A stretch of DNA of 64,000 nt from Bacillus sp. 491mf (GTDB lineage Bacteria; Bacillota; Bacilli; Bacillales; Bacillaceae_G): the NCBI RefSeq assembly GCF_900112415.1, contig NZ_FOLV01000001.1, positions 310,001-374,000 on the forward strand, in the 5' to 3' direction. The notes beneath the pieces are model-generated. The model did no database searches and was not told the DNA's origin. It saw nothing but the letters and a program-made list of their open reading frames with translations. The first letter of the stretch is position 1; each line of letters begins with the position of its first letter. Below, piece after piece: positions 47,897 through 57,304 of this stretch. Position numbers and translations under genes: made by a program.

Positions 47897-48784
47897 TTGA
47901 CAGAATTAGGACAAAAGCTGAAAGAAGCACGAGAATTGAAAGGTTTATCCATCAATCAGCTGCAAGAAATTACAAAAATTCAAAAACGCTATTTGGTTAG
48001 TATTGAAGAAGGAGATCTTAGCGTATTACCTGGGGATTTTTATGCGCGTGCCTTTATAAAGCAGTTTGCAGAAGCAGTTGGGTTAAATGGAGAGGCGGTA
48101 TTAGAAGAATATAGACACGAAATACCGCAGTCAGTTTCTAAAAATGTACCGCAAGTTGCAACGGGACAAAAAGCGCAGGAAACTGTGCAAAGAGCAGCGT
48201 CAGCGCCAATTACAGACCATATGCCCAAAATTTTAATTACATTGCTTGTTATTGCTGTTGGTGTTGCAATTTGGTTCGTATTCCAGTTTATTTTGGGTAA
48301 AAATGACGTTAGTCAAGTAAATCAAACGAAAAATGCACAAACAGAAGTAGAAAAAGCAGAAAACTCTCCTCTTGATCAAAAGAAAGAAGAGAAAAAAGAA
48401 GAGAAAAAAGAAGTCCCTCAACAACCACAGCAACAACAAAATGCTGCACAAGAAGAGATTAAAGTTGTTGAAAAAAATGGAAAAGAATCTACATTAGAAC
48501 TAAGCCATAATAAAGAATTAAAGGTAGAAATTCACGCAAAAGGTACAAGCTATGTAGATATTAAAAACGAAGATGGTAAAGAATTTTATACAGGTACTTT
48601 AAATAAGGATGAAACACAACAACAAGATTTATCGCCAGAACATGTTGTGCGTTTAAACATTGGTAGTGCGCCAAATGTTGAAATTAAAATTAACGGTAAA
48701 CCTGTTGAATTTCCACAAAATGCAGAAGAAATGCGTCATCAAATTTTGGTGATTAAAAACTTAGGAGAACAACCTGCACAATAA
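47897..48784 (+). CDS. ymfM: RodZ-like helix-turn-helix membrane protein YmfM
   Basis: A 295-aa protein with a cytoplasmic HTH (LGQKLKEARELKGLSINQLQ), one membrane helix near residues 115-137 and a Lys/Glu/Gln-rich linker. The C-terminal DUF4115-like domain is extracellular. This matches RodZ, which links MreB to the wall machinery. TTG 47897 follows TGAGGTG; the longer frame lacks a site. It precedes pgsA as in B. subtilis. Confidence 0.9.
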   Translation: MTELGQKLKEARELKGLSINQLQEITKIQKRYLVSIEEGDLSVLPGDFYARAFIKQFAEAVGLNGEAVLEEYRHEIPQSVSKNVPQVATGQKAQETVQRAASAPITDHMPKILITLLVIAVGVAIWFVFQFILGKNDVSQVNQTKNAQTEVEKAENSPLDQKKEEKKEEKKEVPQQPQQQQNAAQEEIKVVEKNGKESTLELSHNKELKVEIHAKGTSYVDIKNEDGKEFYTGTLNKDETQQQDLSPEHVVRLNIGSAPNVEIKINGKPVEFPQNAEEMRHQILVIKNLGEQPAQ

Positions 48785-48809
48785 TAGTCATCGTTCCGAT
48801 GACTTTTTT
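48785..48809 (+). terminator. intrinsic terminator after ymfM
   Basis: AGTCATCG/CGATGACT arms around TTC, then T6. Confidence 0.9.
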
Positions 48810-48849
48810 CAATGCATAAACCGTTTTTTGACATGATGGAGGAATAGCT

Positions 48850-49428
48850 GTGAATTTACCAAATAAAATTACTGTATCAAGAATATGCTTAATTCCTATA
48901 TTTTTAATTATTATGCTCGTTCCGTTTGATTGGGGAGTATATACAATTGGAGAAGTAGAATTGCCAGTTCAGCACTTAGCTGGAGCGCTTGTTTTTATTA
49001 TTGCTTCTGCGACAGATTGGATTGATGGCTATTATGCAAGAAAACATAATCTTGTAACGAATCTAGGAAAATTTTTAGATCCTTTGGCGGATAAATTATT
49101 GGTATCTGCGGCATTAATTACGCTTGTAGATTTACATTATGTAGCGACTTGGATGGCGGTTGTTATTATTAGCCGAGAATTTGCTGTTACAGGCTTGCGT
49201 CTTGTATTAGCTGGTACAGGGGAAGTGGCTGCTGCGAAGATGCCTGGGAAAATTAAAATGTGGATGCAAGTTATTGCAATTTCTGCCTACTTACTTCACG
49301 ATGTTCCATTTAATTTAATTCATATTCCAATTGCAGATATTTCAATATGGGTTGCACTTATTTTCACGATTATTTCAGGATGGGATTATTTCTGGAAGAA
49401 TAGAGGAGTTTTTGTGGATTCGAAATAA
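48850..49428 (+). CDS. pgsA: CDP-diacylglycerol-glycerol-3-phosphate 3-phosphatidyltransferase
   Basis: A 192-aa membrane enzyme making phosphatidylglycerol phosphate. The CDP-alcohol transferase motif DWIDGYYARKHNLVTNLGKF-LDPLADK carries the conserved Asp residues (about 56-85). Four membrane helices. GTG 48850 follows ATGGAGGAAT. It uses the CDP-diacylglycerol made by CdsA. Confidence 0.95.
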   Translation: MNLPNKITVSRICLIPIFLIIMLVPFDWGVYTIGEVELPVQHLAGALVFIIASATDWIDGYYARKHNLVTNLGKFLDPLADKLLVSAALITLVDLHYVATWMAVVIISREFAVTGLRLVLAGTGEVAAAKMPGKIKMWMQVIAISAYLLHDVPFNLIHIPIADISIWVALIFTIISGWDYFWKNRGVFVDSK

Positions 49429-49449
49429 CGGCTTATGGGGGAATGGAAG

Positions 49450-50688
49450 ATGAATGCAGAGATTATCGCGGTTGGTACAGAGCTATTGCTTGGGCAAATT
49501 GCGAATACGAATGCCAAATTTTTATCAGAAAAGCTGGCATCTATCGGAATCGATGTATATTATCACACTGTCGTTGGGGATAACAATAATCGCTTACGCA
49601 GGGCAATTGAAATCGCTCAAAAACGTGCAGATATATTGATTTTTACAGGTGGTTTAGGACCAACAAAAGACGATTTAACGAAAGAAACAATTGCTTCTTC
49701 CTTGCAGGAAGAGCTTGTATATGATGAAGTAGCGCTCAATTCCATTGCTGATTATTATAAAAGAACGGGAAGAGAGTTTACTGAAAATAATAAAAAACAA
49801 GCTCTTGTTTTAAGTGGGGCGACTGTGTTTGCAAATGATCATGGTATGGCACCGGGTATGGGATTATGTAAGGATAACAAAGTATATATTTTACTCCCAG
49901 GACCACCTAAAGAAATGAATCCAATGTATATAAGTTATGTAGAAAATTGGCTTCTTTCTTTTACAGTTGGTGAGAATCTATATTCTCGTACTCTTCGATT
50001 TTTTGGAATTGGAGAATCGCAATTAGAAGCAAAGATTCAAGATTTAATAGATGCTCAAACGAATCCGACCATTGCTCCTCTTGCTTCTGAAGGAGAAGTA
50101 ACGCTTCGCCTGACAGCAAAGCACAATGATGCAAAAGAAGCTGAATCTTTAATAAATCATATAGAAGAATTGATTTTACAAAGAGTAGGGCCGTTTTTTT
50201 ACGGATACAATCAAGATCTTCTTCATAAAAAAGCCATTGCTTTGCTTAAACAAAAGTGTTTAACGATTGCATGTGCTGAAAGTTTAACGGGTGGCTTATT
50301 TGGTGATCGTATTACTGAAGTTGCCGGTGTATCTTCTCTGTTTAAAGGTGGCGTAATTTGTTATAGCAATGATGTGAAACAACATGTTCTGGATGTACCA
50401 GAAAAGACTTTACAAACCGCTGGAGCTGTTAGTGAAGATTGTGCCCGTTATCTTGCTGAAAATGTGAAGAAACTAATGCAAACGAATGTCGGAATTAGTT
50501 TCACTGGAGTAGCAGGGCCGGATGCATCTGAAGGAAAAGAGCCTGGGACAGTGTTTGTTGGTTTGGCAATAGATGAACAACCGACAGTAGTAATTCCCCT
50601 TACATTAAGTGGAAGTCGTCAACAAATTCGTGAACGAACTGTCAAATATGGTTTTTATCATTTGTATAAGAAGCTAGAAGAAGTATAA
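49450..50688 (+). CDS. cinA: competence/damage-inducible protein CinA
   Basis: A 412-aa protein with an N-terminal MoCF-like domain ([25 protein letters not shown]) and a C-terminal CinA domain ([24 protein letters not shown]), linked to NMN deamidation and ADP-ribose hydrolysis in homologues. ATG 49450 follows GGGGGAATGGAAG. It lies upstream of recA as in B. subtilis, but here a terminator and separate recA promoter intervene. Confidence 0.94.
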   Translation: MNAEIIAVGTELLLGQIANTNAKFLSEKLASIGIDVYYHTVVGDNNNRLRRAIEIAQKRADILIFTGGLGPTKDDLTKETIASSLQEELVYDEVALNSIADYYKRTGREFTENNKKQALVLSGATVFANDHGMAPGMGLCKDNKVYILLPGPPKEMNPMYISYVENWLLSFTVGENLYSRTLRFFGIGESQLEAKIQDLIDAQTNPTIAPLASEGEVTLRLTAKHNDAKEAESLINHIEELILQRVGPFFYGYNQDLLHKKAIALLKQKCLTIACAESLTGGLFGDRITEVAGVSSLFKGGVICYSNDVKQHVLDVPEKTLQTAGAVSEDCARYLAENVKKLMQTNVGISFTGVAGPDASEGKEPGTVFVGLAIDEQPTVVIPLTLSGSRQQIRERTVKYGFYHLYKKLEEV

Positions 50689-50705
50689 ACTTCTTCTAGC
50701 TTTTG
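50671..50705 (+). terminator. terminator overlapping the cinA 3' end
   Basis: AAGCTAGAAGAAGT pairs with ACTTCTTCTAGCTTTT; the left arm is coding sequence for the last cinA codons. Confidence 0.85.
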
Positions 50706-50755
50706 CTATTTTATATAGAAAAAGCGAGTTTTTCCTCTACTGGAAAATAAAAAAA

Positions 50756-50769
50756 CGAATAAACGTTCG
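50756..50769. promoter_or_regulatory. LexA (SOS) box of recA
   Basis: CGAATAAACGTTCG matches the Bacillus LexA consensus CGAAC-N4-GTTCG with a single mismatch, just upstream of the recA promoter. Confidence 0.8.
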
Positions 50770-50776
50770 ATTTTTG

Positions 50777-50806
50777 TTGGCATATTGGGGAGGAAATATG
50801 TATAAT
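50777..50806 (+). promoter_or_regulatory. recA promoter
   Basis: TTGGCA (50777-50782) and TATAAT (50801-50806) separated by 18 bases, directly downstream of the LexA box. Confidence 0.65.
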
Positions 50807-50840
50807 AAGATTAGCATTTAAGTTAAGGAGGAATTTTTGA

Positions 50841-51449
50841 ATGAGTGATCGTCAAGCGGCATTAGATATGGCGTTAAAACAAATAGAAAAACAATTCGGT
50901 AAAGGCTCTATTATGAAACTAGGAGAGCAAGCAGAACGTAGAATTTCTACTGTATCAAGTGGTTCATTGGCACTTGATGTTGCCCTTGGAGTTGGTGGTT
51001 ATCCACGTGGCCGTATTATTGAAATTTATGGACCTGAAAGTTCAGGTAAAACAACTGTTTCTTTACATGCGATTGCAGAGGTACAGCGTCAAGGTGGACA
51101 AGCGGCATTTATTGATGCGGAACATGCAATGGATCCTGTATATGCACAAAAATTAGGTGTTAACATTGATGAATTATTATTATCTCAACCAGATACAGGA
51201 GAACAAGGATTAGAAATTGCTGAAGCATTAGTACGGAGCGGTGCAATTGATATTATTGTTATTGACTCGGTAGCAGCACTTGTTCCAAAAGCAGAGATTG
51301 AAGGAGAAATGGGTGACTCTCACGTCGGTTTACAAGCACGTTTAATGTCACAAGCTCTTCGTAAATTATCTGGTGCGATTAACAAGTCAAAAACAATCGC
51401 AATTTTCATTAACCAAATTCGTGAAAAAGTTGGGGTAATGTTTGGAAAT
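50841..51449 (+). CDS. recA: recombinase RecA, exon 1
   Basis: Codons 1-203 of the strand-exchange ATPase. Walker [10 protein letters not shown] is at residues 64-72 and Walker [12 protein letters not shown]-type sequence near 140. The exon ends after ...VGVMFGN at T51449, in the DNA-binding L2 loop region. Unspliced translation would add QQMVA and stop. ATG 50841 follows TAAGGAGG. Joining to 51778 restores GNPETTPGG and a 344-aa protein. Confidence 0.97.
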
Positions 51450-51777
51450 CAACAAATGGTTGCTTAATCTTTATAGATTAAGGAGTTTACTATGGGTTTC
51501 CCTTGCTAGTGATAGCATGTTCAAAAAACCTTGTGAACCTTATTGCCTAAGGGTGTAGCTATATAGCTGCTAACGGTGAAGCCCTCCAAATAATAGGGTA
51601 ATACCGTGCCAAGCTTCAAAATGATATGAAGAAGGTGTAGAGACTACCGAAAAGGACTTTTAAAGTTAACTGAGTAGGGTACGGCAGAAGATAGGCTCCT
51701 GCTGGAAGTGCAAGGCTCTCTGTAAAGAGATGAAGAGATAGTCCGCGCTATAGAGATGGAAAATCTATAGAATTATG
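51450..51777 (+). ncRNA. ORF-less group I intron in recA
   Basis: A 328-base intron. P1 is exon GGAAAT paired with internal guide GTTTCC (51496-51501), giving the required U-G wobble at the 5' splice site. P10 is guide TGG (51493-51495) paired with exon 2 CCA. The P7 strands GACTA (51642-51646) and TAGTC (51739-51743) are present, the latter inside the conserved AAGAGATAGTCC. The intron ends with G51777. There is no homing endonuclease gene. A group I intron in recA is reported for B. anthracis. Confidence 0.95.
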
Positions 51778-52203
51778 CCAGAAACAACTCCAGGTGGACG
51801 TGCGTTGAAATTCTATTCAACTGTACGTTTAGAAGTACGTCGTGCTGAGCAGTTAAAGCAAGGTAACGATATTGTTGGTAATAAAACAAAAGTGAAAGTA
51901 GTAAAAAATAAAGTAGCGCCTCCTTTCCGCGTTGCAGAGGTTGATATTATGTACGGAGAAGGGATCTCGAGAGAAGGCGAAATTTTAGATATGGCTTCTG
52001 AACTTGATATCGTTCAAAAGAGTGGAGCTTGGTATTCTTATAATGAGGAACGCTTAGGACAAGGGCGTGAAAATGCGAAGCAATTCTTAAAAGAAAATCC
52101 AGAGGTTACAGATGAAATAGCATTCTTTATTCGTGAGCATCATGGTATTGGTGAAGAGGGTGCATCTGGAAGCGGAGAAGATACGACTCTTCTTGATAAT
52201 TAA
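51778..52203 (+). CDS. recA: recombinase RecA, exon 2
   Basis: Codons 204-344, beginning [20 protein letters not shown] and running through the C-terminal domain. The ATG at 51775 that would start this ORF is formed by the last intron bases and is spurious. A terminator follows. Confidence 0.96.
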   Translation, partial: PETTPGGRALKFYSTVRLEVRRAEQLKQGNDIVGNKTKVKVVKNKVAPPFRVAEVDIMYGEGISREGEILDMASELDIVQKSGAWYSYNEERLGQGRENAKQFLKENPEVTDEIAFFIREHHGIGEEGASGSGEDTTLLDN

Positions 52204-52233
52204 AAGACACGGTTTCGTGTCTTTTCTTTTTTA
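52202..52233 (+). terminator. intrinsic terminator after recA
   Basis: AAAAGACACG/CGTGTCTTTT arms around GTTT with a T-rich tail; its T tract supplies the TTTAT (52230-52234) that begins a bcr1-like left end. Confidence 0.9.
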
Positions 52234-52309
52234 TCCCGCTGTTTATGAACTGTTAACCTATTTAAATGGATCCGTTCTGTGCAACTATATAAATCCATTT
52301 TCATTTTCC
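52230..52309 (+). repeat. bcr1-like left-end fragment
   Basis: TTTATCCCGCTGTTTATGAA resembles the bcr1-type left terminus at 54560, then diverges, and joins a second repeat at 52310, the same arrangement as at 30975-31292. Confidence 0.55.
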
Positions 52310-52530
52310 GACATCTTTGTCTAGCCCTGCCTCCTAAGCTCTCATGTCTAAACAGTCGGATCCGCTTTTTTTATAAGTTGTTGTTATGCAAAATACAGTA
52401 TGACCGCTACATGTATTCTTAACATTGCATGCAGTAGAAAATGGTTCTGGCCGTTTCTGGGCGTGGCCAGATGCTCTCGTTTCCCCTAAAAGAAAGGGGG
52501 TTATGTTGTTTTAAAATTTACATATAATAA
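52310..52530 (+). repeat. interspersed repeat, copy 3
   Basis: Matches copy 2 (31060-31292) over GACATCTTTGTCTAGC, CTAAACAGTCG, TGCATGCAGTAGAAA, CTGGCCGTTTCT, GGCCAGATGC and CCCCTAAAAGAAAGG. Non-coding. The sequence from 52531 to the rny promoter is featureless AT-rich DNA. Confidence 0.75.
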
Positions 52531-52606
52531 TCAATTAATTGATAAAGAAACATTACTGATGAAAGTTTTGTTTATCGTAGGTAAAGAAAGTAAAGGTAGA
52601 CAATGC

Positions 52607-52635
52607 TTGACAATGAAAATAGCGGTAGATACAAT
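52607..52635 (+). promoter_or_regulatory. sigma-A promoter of rny
   Basis: TTGACA (52607-52612), 17-base spacer, TACAAT (52630-52635). This predicts a ~220-base leader containing hairpins CTCTTCT/AGAAGAG (about 52671-52688) and GTCCC/GGGAC (about 52760-52780). Confidence 0.8.
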
Positions 52636-52862
52636 GAGAATGTATATTTTTTCTTATATTATATACGATACACTCTTCTCAAGAAGAGAAGTAACATTCG
52701 GAGAGGACGTATACTTTCCGAAATAAGCATATGTCTAGTTTAATTGTGAATTGAAGAAAGTCCCTTAAAAAGGCGGGACGACGGTCATCGTTGTACGTTG
52801 CAGTTACAAACAATGTACATCCATGCAGTCTTTTTTCATTCATAGCAAGAGGAGGTGAAATT

Positions 52863-54425
52863 ATGAGTAATGAAGTTTGGATACTCATCTCCATTTTGCT
52901 GGCCATCGTCAGTGCAGTTGTTGGGTTTTTTGTTCGAAAGTCCATTGCAGAAGCGAAGATTAACGGTGCGACCAATGAAGCGAAGCGCATTGTAGAAGAT
53001 GCAAATCGTCAAGCAGAAGCACTGAAAAAGGAAGCGCTATTAGAAGCAAAGGATGAAATTCATACACTTCGTACAGAAGCGGAATTAGAAATTCGTGACC
53101 GAAGAAGCGAGTTGCAAAAACAAGAAAATCGTTTAATGCAAAAAGAAGAGAACCTTGATCGAAAAGATGAATCGCTTGAGAAAAGTCAGCAATTATTAGA
53201 AAAGAAAGAGGAATCTCTTGTAGCAAGACAACAGCAGATTGAAGATTTGGAAAGCAAAGTGGGAGAGTTAGTACAAAAACAGCAAGATGAATTAGAGCGT
53301 ATTTCTAACCTAACACGTGATCAAGCAAGAGCTATTATCTTAGAAAAAGTTGAAAATGAAATTTCGCATGAAATCGCTGTTATGGTAAAAGAAACTGAAG
53401 TTCGTGCAAAAGAAGAAGCGGATAAGAAAGCGAAAGAGATTTTATCTTTAGCTATGCAAAGATGTGCTGCTGATCACGTCGCCGAAACAACGGTTTCAGT
53501 TGTCAATCTTCCAAATGACGAGATGAAGGGTCGTATTATCGGACGTGAAGGCCGAAATATTCGTACGCTAGAAACATTAACGGGTATTGACTTAATTATT
53601 GATGATACACCAGAAGCGGTAATATTATCAGGTTTTGACCCGATTCGTCGTGAAACTGCTCGTATTGCTTTGGATAAACTTGTACAAGACGGACGTATTC
53701 ACCCAGCGCGTATTGAAGAAATGGTTGAAAAATCAAGACGTGAAGTGGATGAGTATATTCGTGAAGTGGGTGAACAAACGACTTTTGAAGTAGGTGTACA
53801 CGGATTACACCCTGACTTAATTAAGATTTTAGGTCGTTTGAAATTTAGAACAAGCTACGGTCAAAACGTCCTAAAACACTCTATGGAAGTTGCGTATTTA
53901 GCTGGGCTAATGGCAGCGGAACTTGGTGAGGATGAGAAACTGGCTCGTCGTGCCGGTTTATTGCATGACATCGGAAAGGCAATTGACCATGAAGTTGAAG
54001 GTAGCCACGTTGAAATTGGTGTCGAGCTTGCGACAAAATATAAAGAGCACCCAGTTGTTATTAATAGTATTGCATCTCATCATGGGGATACAGAACCGAC
54101 TTCTATTATCGCAGTTCTTGTGGCTGCGGCAGATGCGCTGTCAGCAGCAAGACCTGGAGCACGAAGTGAGACACTTGAAAATTATATTCGTCGTCTTGAA
54201 AAGCTTGAAGAGATTTCTGAGTCTTATGAAGGCGTTGAGAAATCTTATGCAATCCAAGCTGGACGTGAAGTTCGTATCTTAGTGAAACCAGATACAATTG
54301 ATGACCTAGAGGCTCATCGTTTAGCACGCGATATTCGAAAACGTATTGAAAATGAATTGGATTATCCAGGACATATTAAAGTTACCGTTATTCGTGAAAC
54401 TCGTGCAGTTGAATATGCAAAATAA
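52863..54425 (+). CDS. rny: ribonuclease Y
   Basis: A 520-aa membrane-anchored endoribonuclease that initiates mRNA decay. One N-terminal helix (residues 5-26), a long coiled coil (about 30-200), a KH domain ([12 protein letters not shown]) and an HD domain ([11 protein letters not shown] near 360). ATG 52863 follows AGGAGGTG. RNase Y, RNase J and PNPase of the degradation network are all encoded in this window. Confidence 0.96.
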   Translation: MSNEVWILISILLAIVSAVVGFFVRKSIAEAKINGATNEAKRIVEDANRQAEALKKEALLEAKDEIHTLRTEAELEIRDRRSELQKQENRLMQKEENLDRKDESLEKSQQLLEKKEESLVARQQQIEDLESKVGELVQKQQDELERISNLTRDQARAIILEKVENEISHEIAVMVKETEVRAKEEADKKAKEILSLAMQRCAADHVAETTVSVVNLPNDEMKGRIIGREGRNIRTLETLTGIDLIIDDTPEAVILSGFDPIRRETARIALDKLVQDGRIHPARIEEMVEKSRREVDEYIREVGEQTTFEVGVHGLHPDLIKILGRLKFRTSYGQNVLKHSMEVAYLAGLMAAELGEDEKLARRAGLLHDIGKAIDHEVEGSHVEIGVELATKYKEHPVVINSIASHHGDTEPTSIIAVLVAAADALSAARPGARSETLENYIRRLEKLEEISESYEGVEKSYAIQAGREVRILVKPDTIDDLEAHRLARDIRKRIENELDYPGHIKVTVIRETRAVEYAK

Positions 54426-54455
54426 AGTGGTGGTGTTGCACCACTTTATTTTTTT
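54421..54455 (+). terminator. intrinsic terminator after rny
   Basis: AAATAAAGTGGTG(G) pairs with CACCACTTTATTT, then T run. Confidence 0.88.
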
Positions 54456-54559
54456 GTGCCAGAAATGGACACAATATAGAAAAGCTTGTAGAATCGGAAA
54501 TGATTCACGAAATGGGAAAATGTGAGGAAATCCGTATTTTTTATAAGTGAAAGTTGTAG

Positions 54560-54718
54560 TTTATCCCGCTATTCGTGGGCAGTAATACCCCCACCTCAAA
54601 ATTAGACGAAAGCAAGGAGGTTAGGTGGAGATAAACTGCCCGTAAAAGCCCGATTGGTGAGGGCTGATAATCAGTGGGGGATGAAGAAAACCCCCACTGA
54701 TTAAAGTTTCACTTTATG
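54560..54718 (+). repeat. complete bcr1-type repeat with TTTAT target duplication
   Basis: A 149-bp element (54565-54713) between TTTAT at 54560-54564 and 54714-54718. It begins CCCGCTATTCGTGGGCAGTA and ends AAAGTTTCAC, and contains a CAGTGGGGG/CCCCCACTG hairpin. It is the inverted counterpart of the element at 36958-37124. TTTAT duplications are, to my recollection, characteristic of the B. cereus group bcr1 family. Confidence 0.87.
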
Positions 54719-54761
54719 AGAATAAATTACGAAGAATGTATAGATGGAAAGGGTAAGAAAA

Positions 54762-55556
54762 ATGAGAATTTTATTTGTTGGGGATGTAGTAGGCTCGCCA
54801 GGAAGAAAGATGATTCAAGATTATGTGCCTGCGTTAAAGAAAAAATATACACCTACAGTTACGATTATTAATGGAGAAAATGCTGCAGGTGGACGTGGCA
54901 TTACAGAGAAAATTTATCGTAATTTTTTAGAGTGCGGTGCACAAGCAGTTACACTTGGAAACCATGCCTGGGATAACCGTGAAATTTTTGAATTTATTGA
55001 TGATGCAAAGTATCTTGCAAGACCAGCAAATTTCCCGGAAGGAACGCCAGGAAAGGGACTTATTTTTGTAAATTGTAATGGTGTAGAAGTAGCGATCATT
55101 AATTTACAAGGCCGTACATTCCTGCCGCCAATTGACTGTCCATTCCGAAAAGTGGACGAATTGATTAAGGTCGCAAAAAAACGTACGAACATTATTTTTA
55201 TTGATTTTCATGCGGAAACAACAAGTGAAAAGCAAGCGCTTGGATGGTATGTAGATGGACGTGCTACAGCAGTTGTTGGTACCCATACACACGTTCCAAC
55301 AGCGGATAATCGTATTTTACCAGATGGAACAGCTTATATTACAGATGTTGGGATGACAGGTCCATATGATGGTATTTTAGGAATGGATCGCGAAGCGGTG
55401 CTGAAGAAATTTTTAACAAATCTTCCTGTACGATTTGAAGTAACGAATGGAAGAACGCAGTTAAGTGCCGTCCTAATTGATGTAGATCCTAATACAGGAA
55501 AAGCTAAAAAAATTGCTCGTATTTTAATTAATGATGATCAACCATTTTTTGAATAA
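54762..55556 (+). CDS. ymdB: metallophosphoesterase YmdB
   Basis: A 264-aa calcineurin-like phosphodiesterase, reported in B. subtilis to hydrolyse 2',3'-cyclic nucleotides and affect biofilm and motility choice. Metal ligands are in FVGDVVGSPG, NGENAAGG, LGNHAWDN, DFHAETTSEK and VGTHTHVPTAD. ATG 54762 follows GGAAAGGG; the upstream extension is not supported. The bcr1-type element lies between it and rny. Confidence 0.95.
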   Translation: MRILFVGDVVGSPGRKMIQDYVPALKKKYTPTVTIINGENAAGGRGITEKIYRNFLECGAQAVTLGNHAWDNREIFEFIDDAKYLARPANFPEGTPGKGLIFVNCNGVEVAIINLQGRTFLPPIDCPFRKVDELIKVAKKRTNIIFIDFHAETTSEKQALGWYVDGRATAVVGTHTHVPTADNRILPDGTAYITDVGMTGPYDGILGMDREAVLKKFLTNLPVRFEVTNGRTQLSAVLIDVDPNTGKAKKIARILINDDQPFFE

Positions 55557-55619
55557 AAGACATAAAAGTTAGAAAAAAGAATATATTTTAATTTTTTAGA
55601 AAAATTACGAATTTTTAGC

Positions 55620-55645
55620 AGGAATATGAATCATTGCTCGTGAAT
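55620..55645 (+). promoter_or_regulatory. sigma-H-like promoter of spoVS
   Basis: AGGAATAT (55620-55627) and GTGAAT (55640-55645) approximate the sigma-H consensus AGGAWWT and RnnGAAT with somewhat long spacing. spoVS is a known sigma-H gene in B. subtilis. Confidence 0.5.
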
Positions 55646-55705
55646 ATAAGTTAAAAGTGAACTCAATCGCTAATATTTTTTTAAGAAACGAGGAGGAAAC
55701 GAGCA

Positions 55706-55966
55706 ATGGAAATATTAAAAGTTAAAGCAACTTCGGTACCTAACTCTGTAGCTGGTGCACTAGCTGGAGTCATTCGTGAGCGTGGTTCAGCAGAAATGCA
55801 AGCAATTGGTGCAGGTGCATTGAATCAAGCCGTAAAGGCAGTAGCAATTGCGAGAGGATTTGTGGCGCCGAGTGGTGTGGATTTGATATGTATCCCAGCT
55901 TTCACAGATATTATGATTGATGGTGAAGAACGCACAGCGATTAAATTAATTGTAGAGCCTCGTTAA
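55706..55966 (+). CDS. spoVS: stage V sporulation protein S
   Basis: An 86-aa Alba-like protein starting MEILKVKATSVPNSVAGALA, nearly invariant in Bacilli. It affects sporulation progression and septation. ATG 55706 follows a strong GAGGAGGAAAC site. Confidence 0.97.
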   Translation: MEILKVKATSVPNSVAGALAGVIRERGSAEMQAIGAGALNQAVKAVAIARGFVAPSGVDLICIPAFTDIMIDGEERTAIKLIVEPR

Positions 55967-55971
55967 ATTGG

Positions 55972-56006
55972 ATGACCTGTTTGCATTTGCAGACAGGTCA
56001 TTTTTA
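55972..56006 (+). terminator. intrinsic terminator after spoVS
   Basis: ATGACCTGTTTGC/GCAGACAGGTCAT arms and T5 tail. A decayed bcr1-like left end (TTTATCCCTCTATTTGTGG, from 56003) starts in the tail and fades by about 56045. Confidence 0.88.
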
Positions 56007-56133
56007 TCCCTCTATTTGTGGACAATCACACCTTCAATTTAAGGGGCAGGGGCAGCTACAAGAAGATTTTGGTTTCAAGTCGTAACAATACAATAAATAA
56101 TAAGAATGTTTTAGACAGAAGGGAAGAAGAGCA

Positions 56134-57057
56134 TTGAAAATTTTTGATGCGCACTGTGATGTGTTGTGGCAATTATGGATGGGGAAAGGCAAGCGAACTT
56201 TTCAAAATGATTCTTCTTTACATATTACATACGATCAGTTAACAAAAAAGCGTGGTAGTATTCAATGTTTTGCAATTTATGTACCAGAAGAAGTTCCATA
56301 TGGACAGCGGTTTGCAGTTGCATTAGAGATGGCAAATATATTTCATGAACAAATTTTAGCACTGCCGAATGTAAAATGGATTCGGACAAAAGAAGACATT
56401 CAACGATTAGGAACAGATGATATAGGAGCGCTTTTAACTTTAGAAGGATGCGATGCAGTTGGAAGAGAATTAACGAAACTACAAACGCTATATTATCTTG
56501 GTGTTCGTTCTGTTGGGCTTACTTGGAACTATGCGAACTTAGTTGCTGATGGAGCGCTAGAGTCTCGAGGTGGCGGTTTAACACTGTTTGGAGAAAAAGT
56601 AGTGGAAGAATTAAATCGTTACAAGATATGGACAGATGTTTCTCATCTGTCAGAGAAAGGTTTTTGGGATGTAATGGAACTTTCCGACAATCCAATTGCG
56701 TCGCATTCAAATAGTTATGAGTTATGTTCGCATCCAAGAAATTTAACGAATGAACAAATAAGAGCATTAATTCAAAAAGACGGAATGATCGGGATAACAT
56801 TCGTCCCGATGTTTTTAGCTGCAAATAAGTCTGTTTGTACAGATGATATATTAAGGCATGTAGAGCATGTATGTATGCTTGGCGGCGAAAGGAATGTTGG
56901 ATTCGGATCAGATTTTGATGGAATCACGGAAACAGTCGTACATGTAGAAAGATATGAGCATTATGAATATGTCATAAATGAACTATTAAAGCGATATAAA
57001 GAAGAGCAAGTAAACAATTTCATATATCGTAATTTTATACATCATATTCCATTTTAG
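56134..57057 (+). CDS. membrane dipeptidase (peptidase M19)
   Basis: A 307-aa renal-dipeptidase family zinc hydrolase. Metal-site segments FDAHCDVLWQ, TLEGCDAV, TDVSHLSEKG, ASHSNSYEL and GSDFDGI are all present. The start is TTG 56134 after GGGAAGAAGA. Cytoplasmic, with no signal peptide. It occupies a position that in B. subtilis holds other genes. The 57058-57304 gap shows only a possible TATAAT at about 57209. Confidence 0.92.
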   Translation: MKIFDAHCDVLWQLWMGKGKRTFQNDSSLHITYDQLTKKRGSIQCFAIYVPEEVPYGQRFAVALEMANIFHEQILALPNVKWIRTKEDIQRLGTDDIGALLTLEGCDAVGRELTKLQTLYYLGVRSVGLTWNYANLVADGALESRGGGLTLFGEKVVEELNRYKIWTDVSHLSEKGFWDVMELSDNPIASHSNSYELCSHPRNLTNEQIRALIQKDGMIGITFVPMFLAANKSVCTDDILRHVEHVCMLGGERNVGFGSDFDGITETVVHVERYEHYEYVINELLKRYKEEQVNNFIYRNFIHHIPF

Positions 57058-57304
57058 AACACTACTATAAAAGCGTTCTGTAAAAGTTAGAAAATTCGTA
57101 AAAATACACAATGAAATTGTATCAAATTGTTGCATTTTTACGGTTGTAAGGCTAGAATTGTAAACGAATTAAGATTATGCGAAATATTTACTGAAATCAG
57201 AAGAGGTATAATTTGTGTCCATTGTAGTTTCTTATTCTAAAAAGTGCTAAACTAGTACTGTAAAAAAATACACTACAATGTATGCAGTTAAAGGGGTGTA
57301 GGAA

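Noticed and set aside
48361-48440. Lys/Glu/Gln-rich repeats in ymfM as a new repeat element
   Set aside because: This is ordinary low-complexity linker sequence between the membrane helix and the outer domain of a RodZ-like protein.
51450-51467. recA appears disrupted, with a second ORF starting at ATG 51775
   Set aside because: A group I intron explains the break; the ATG is made of the last three intron bases.
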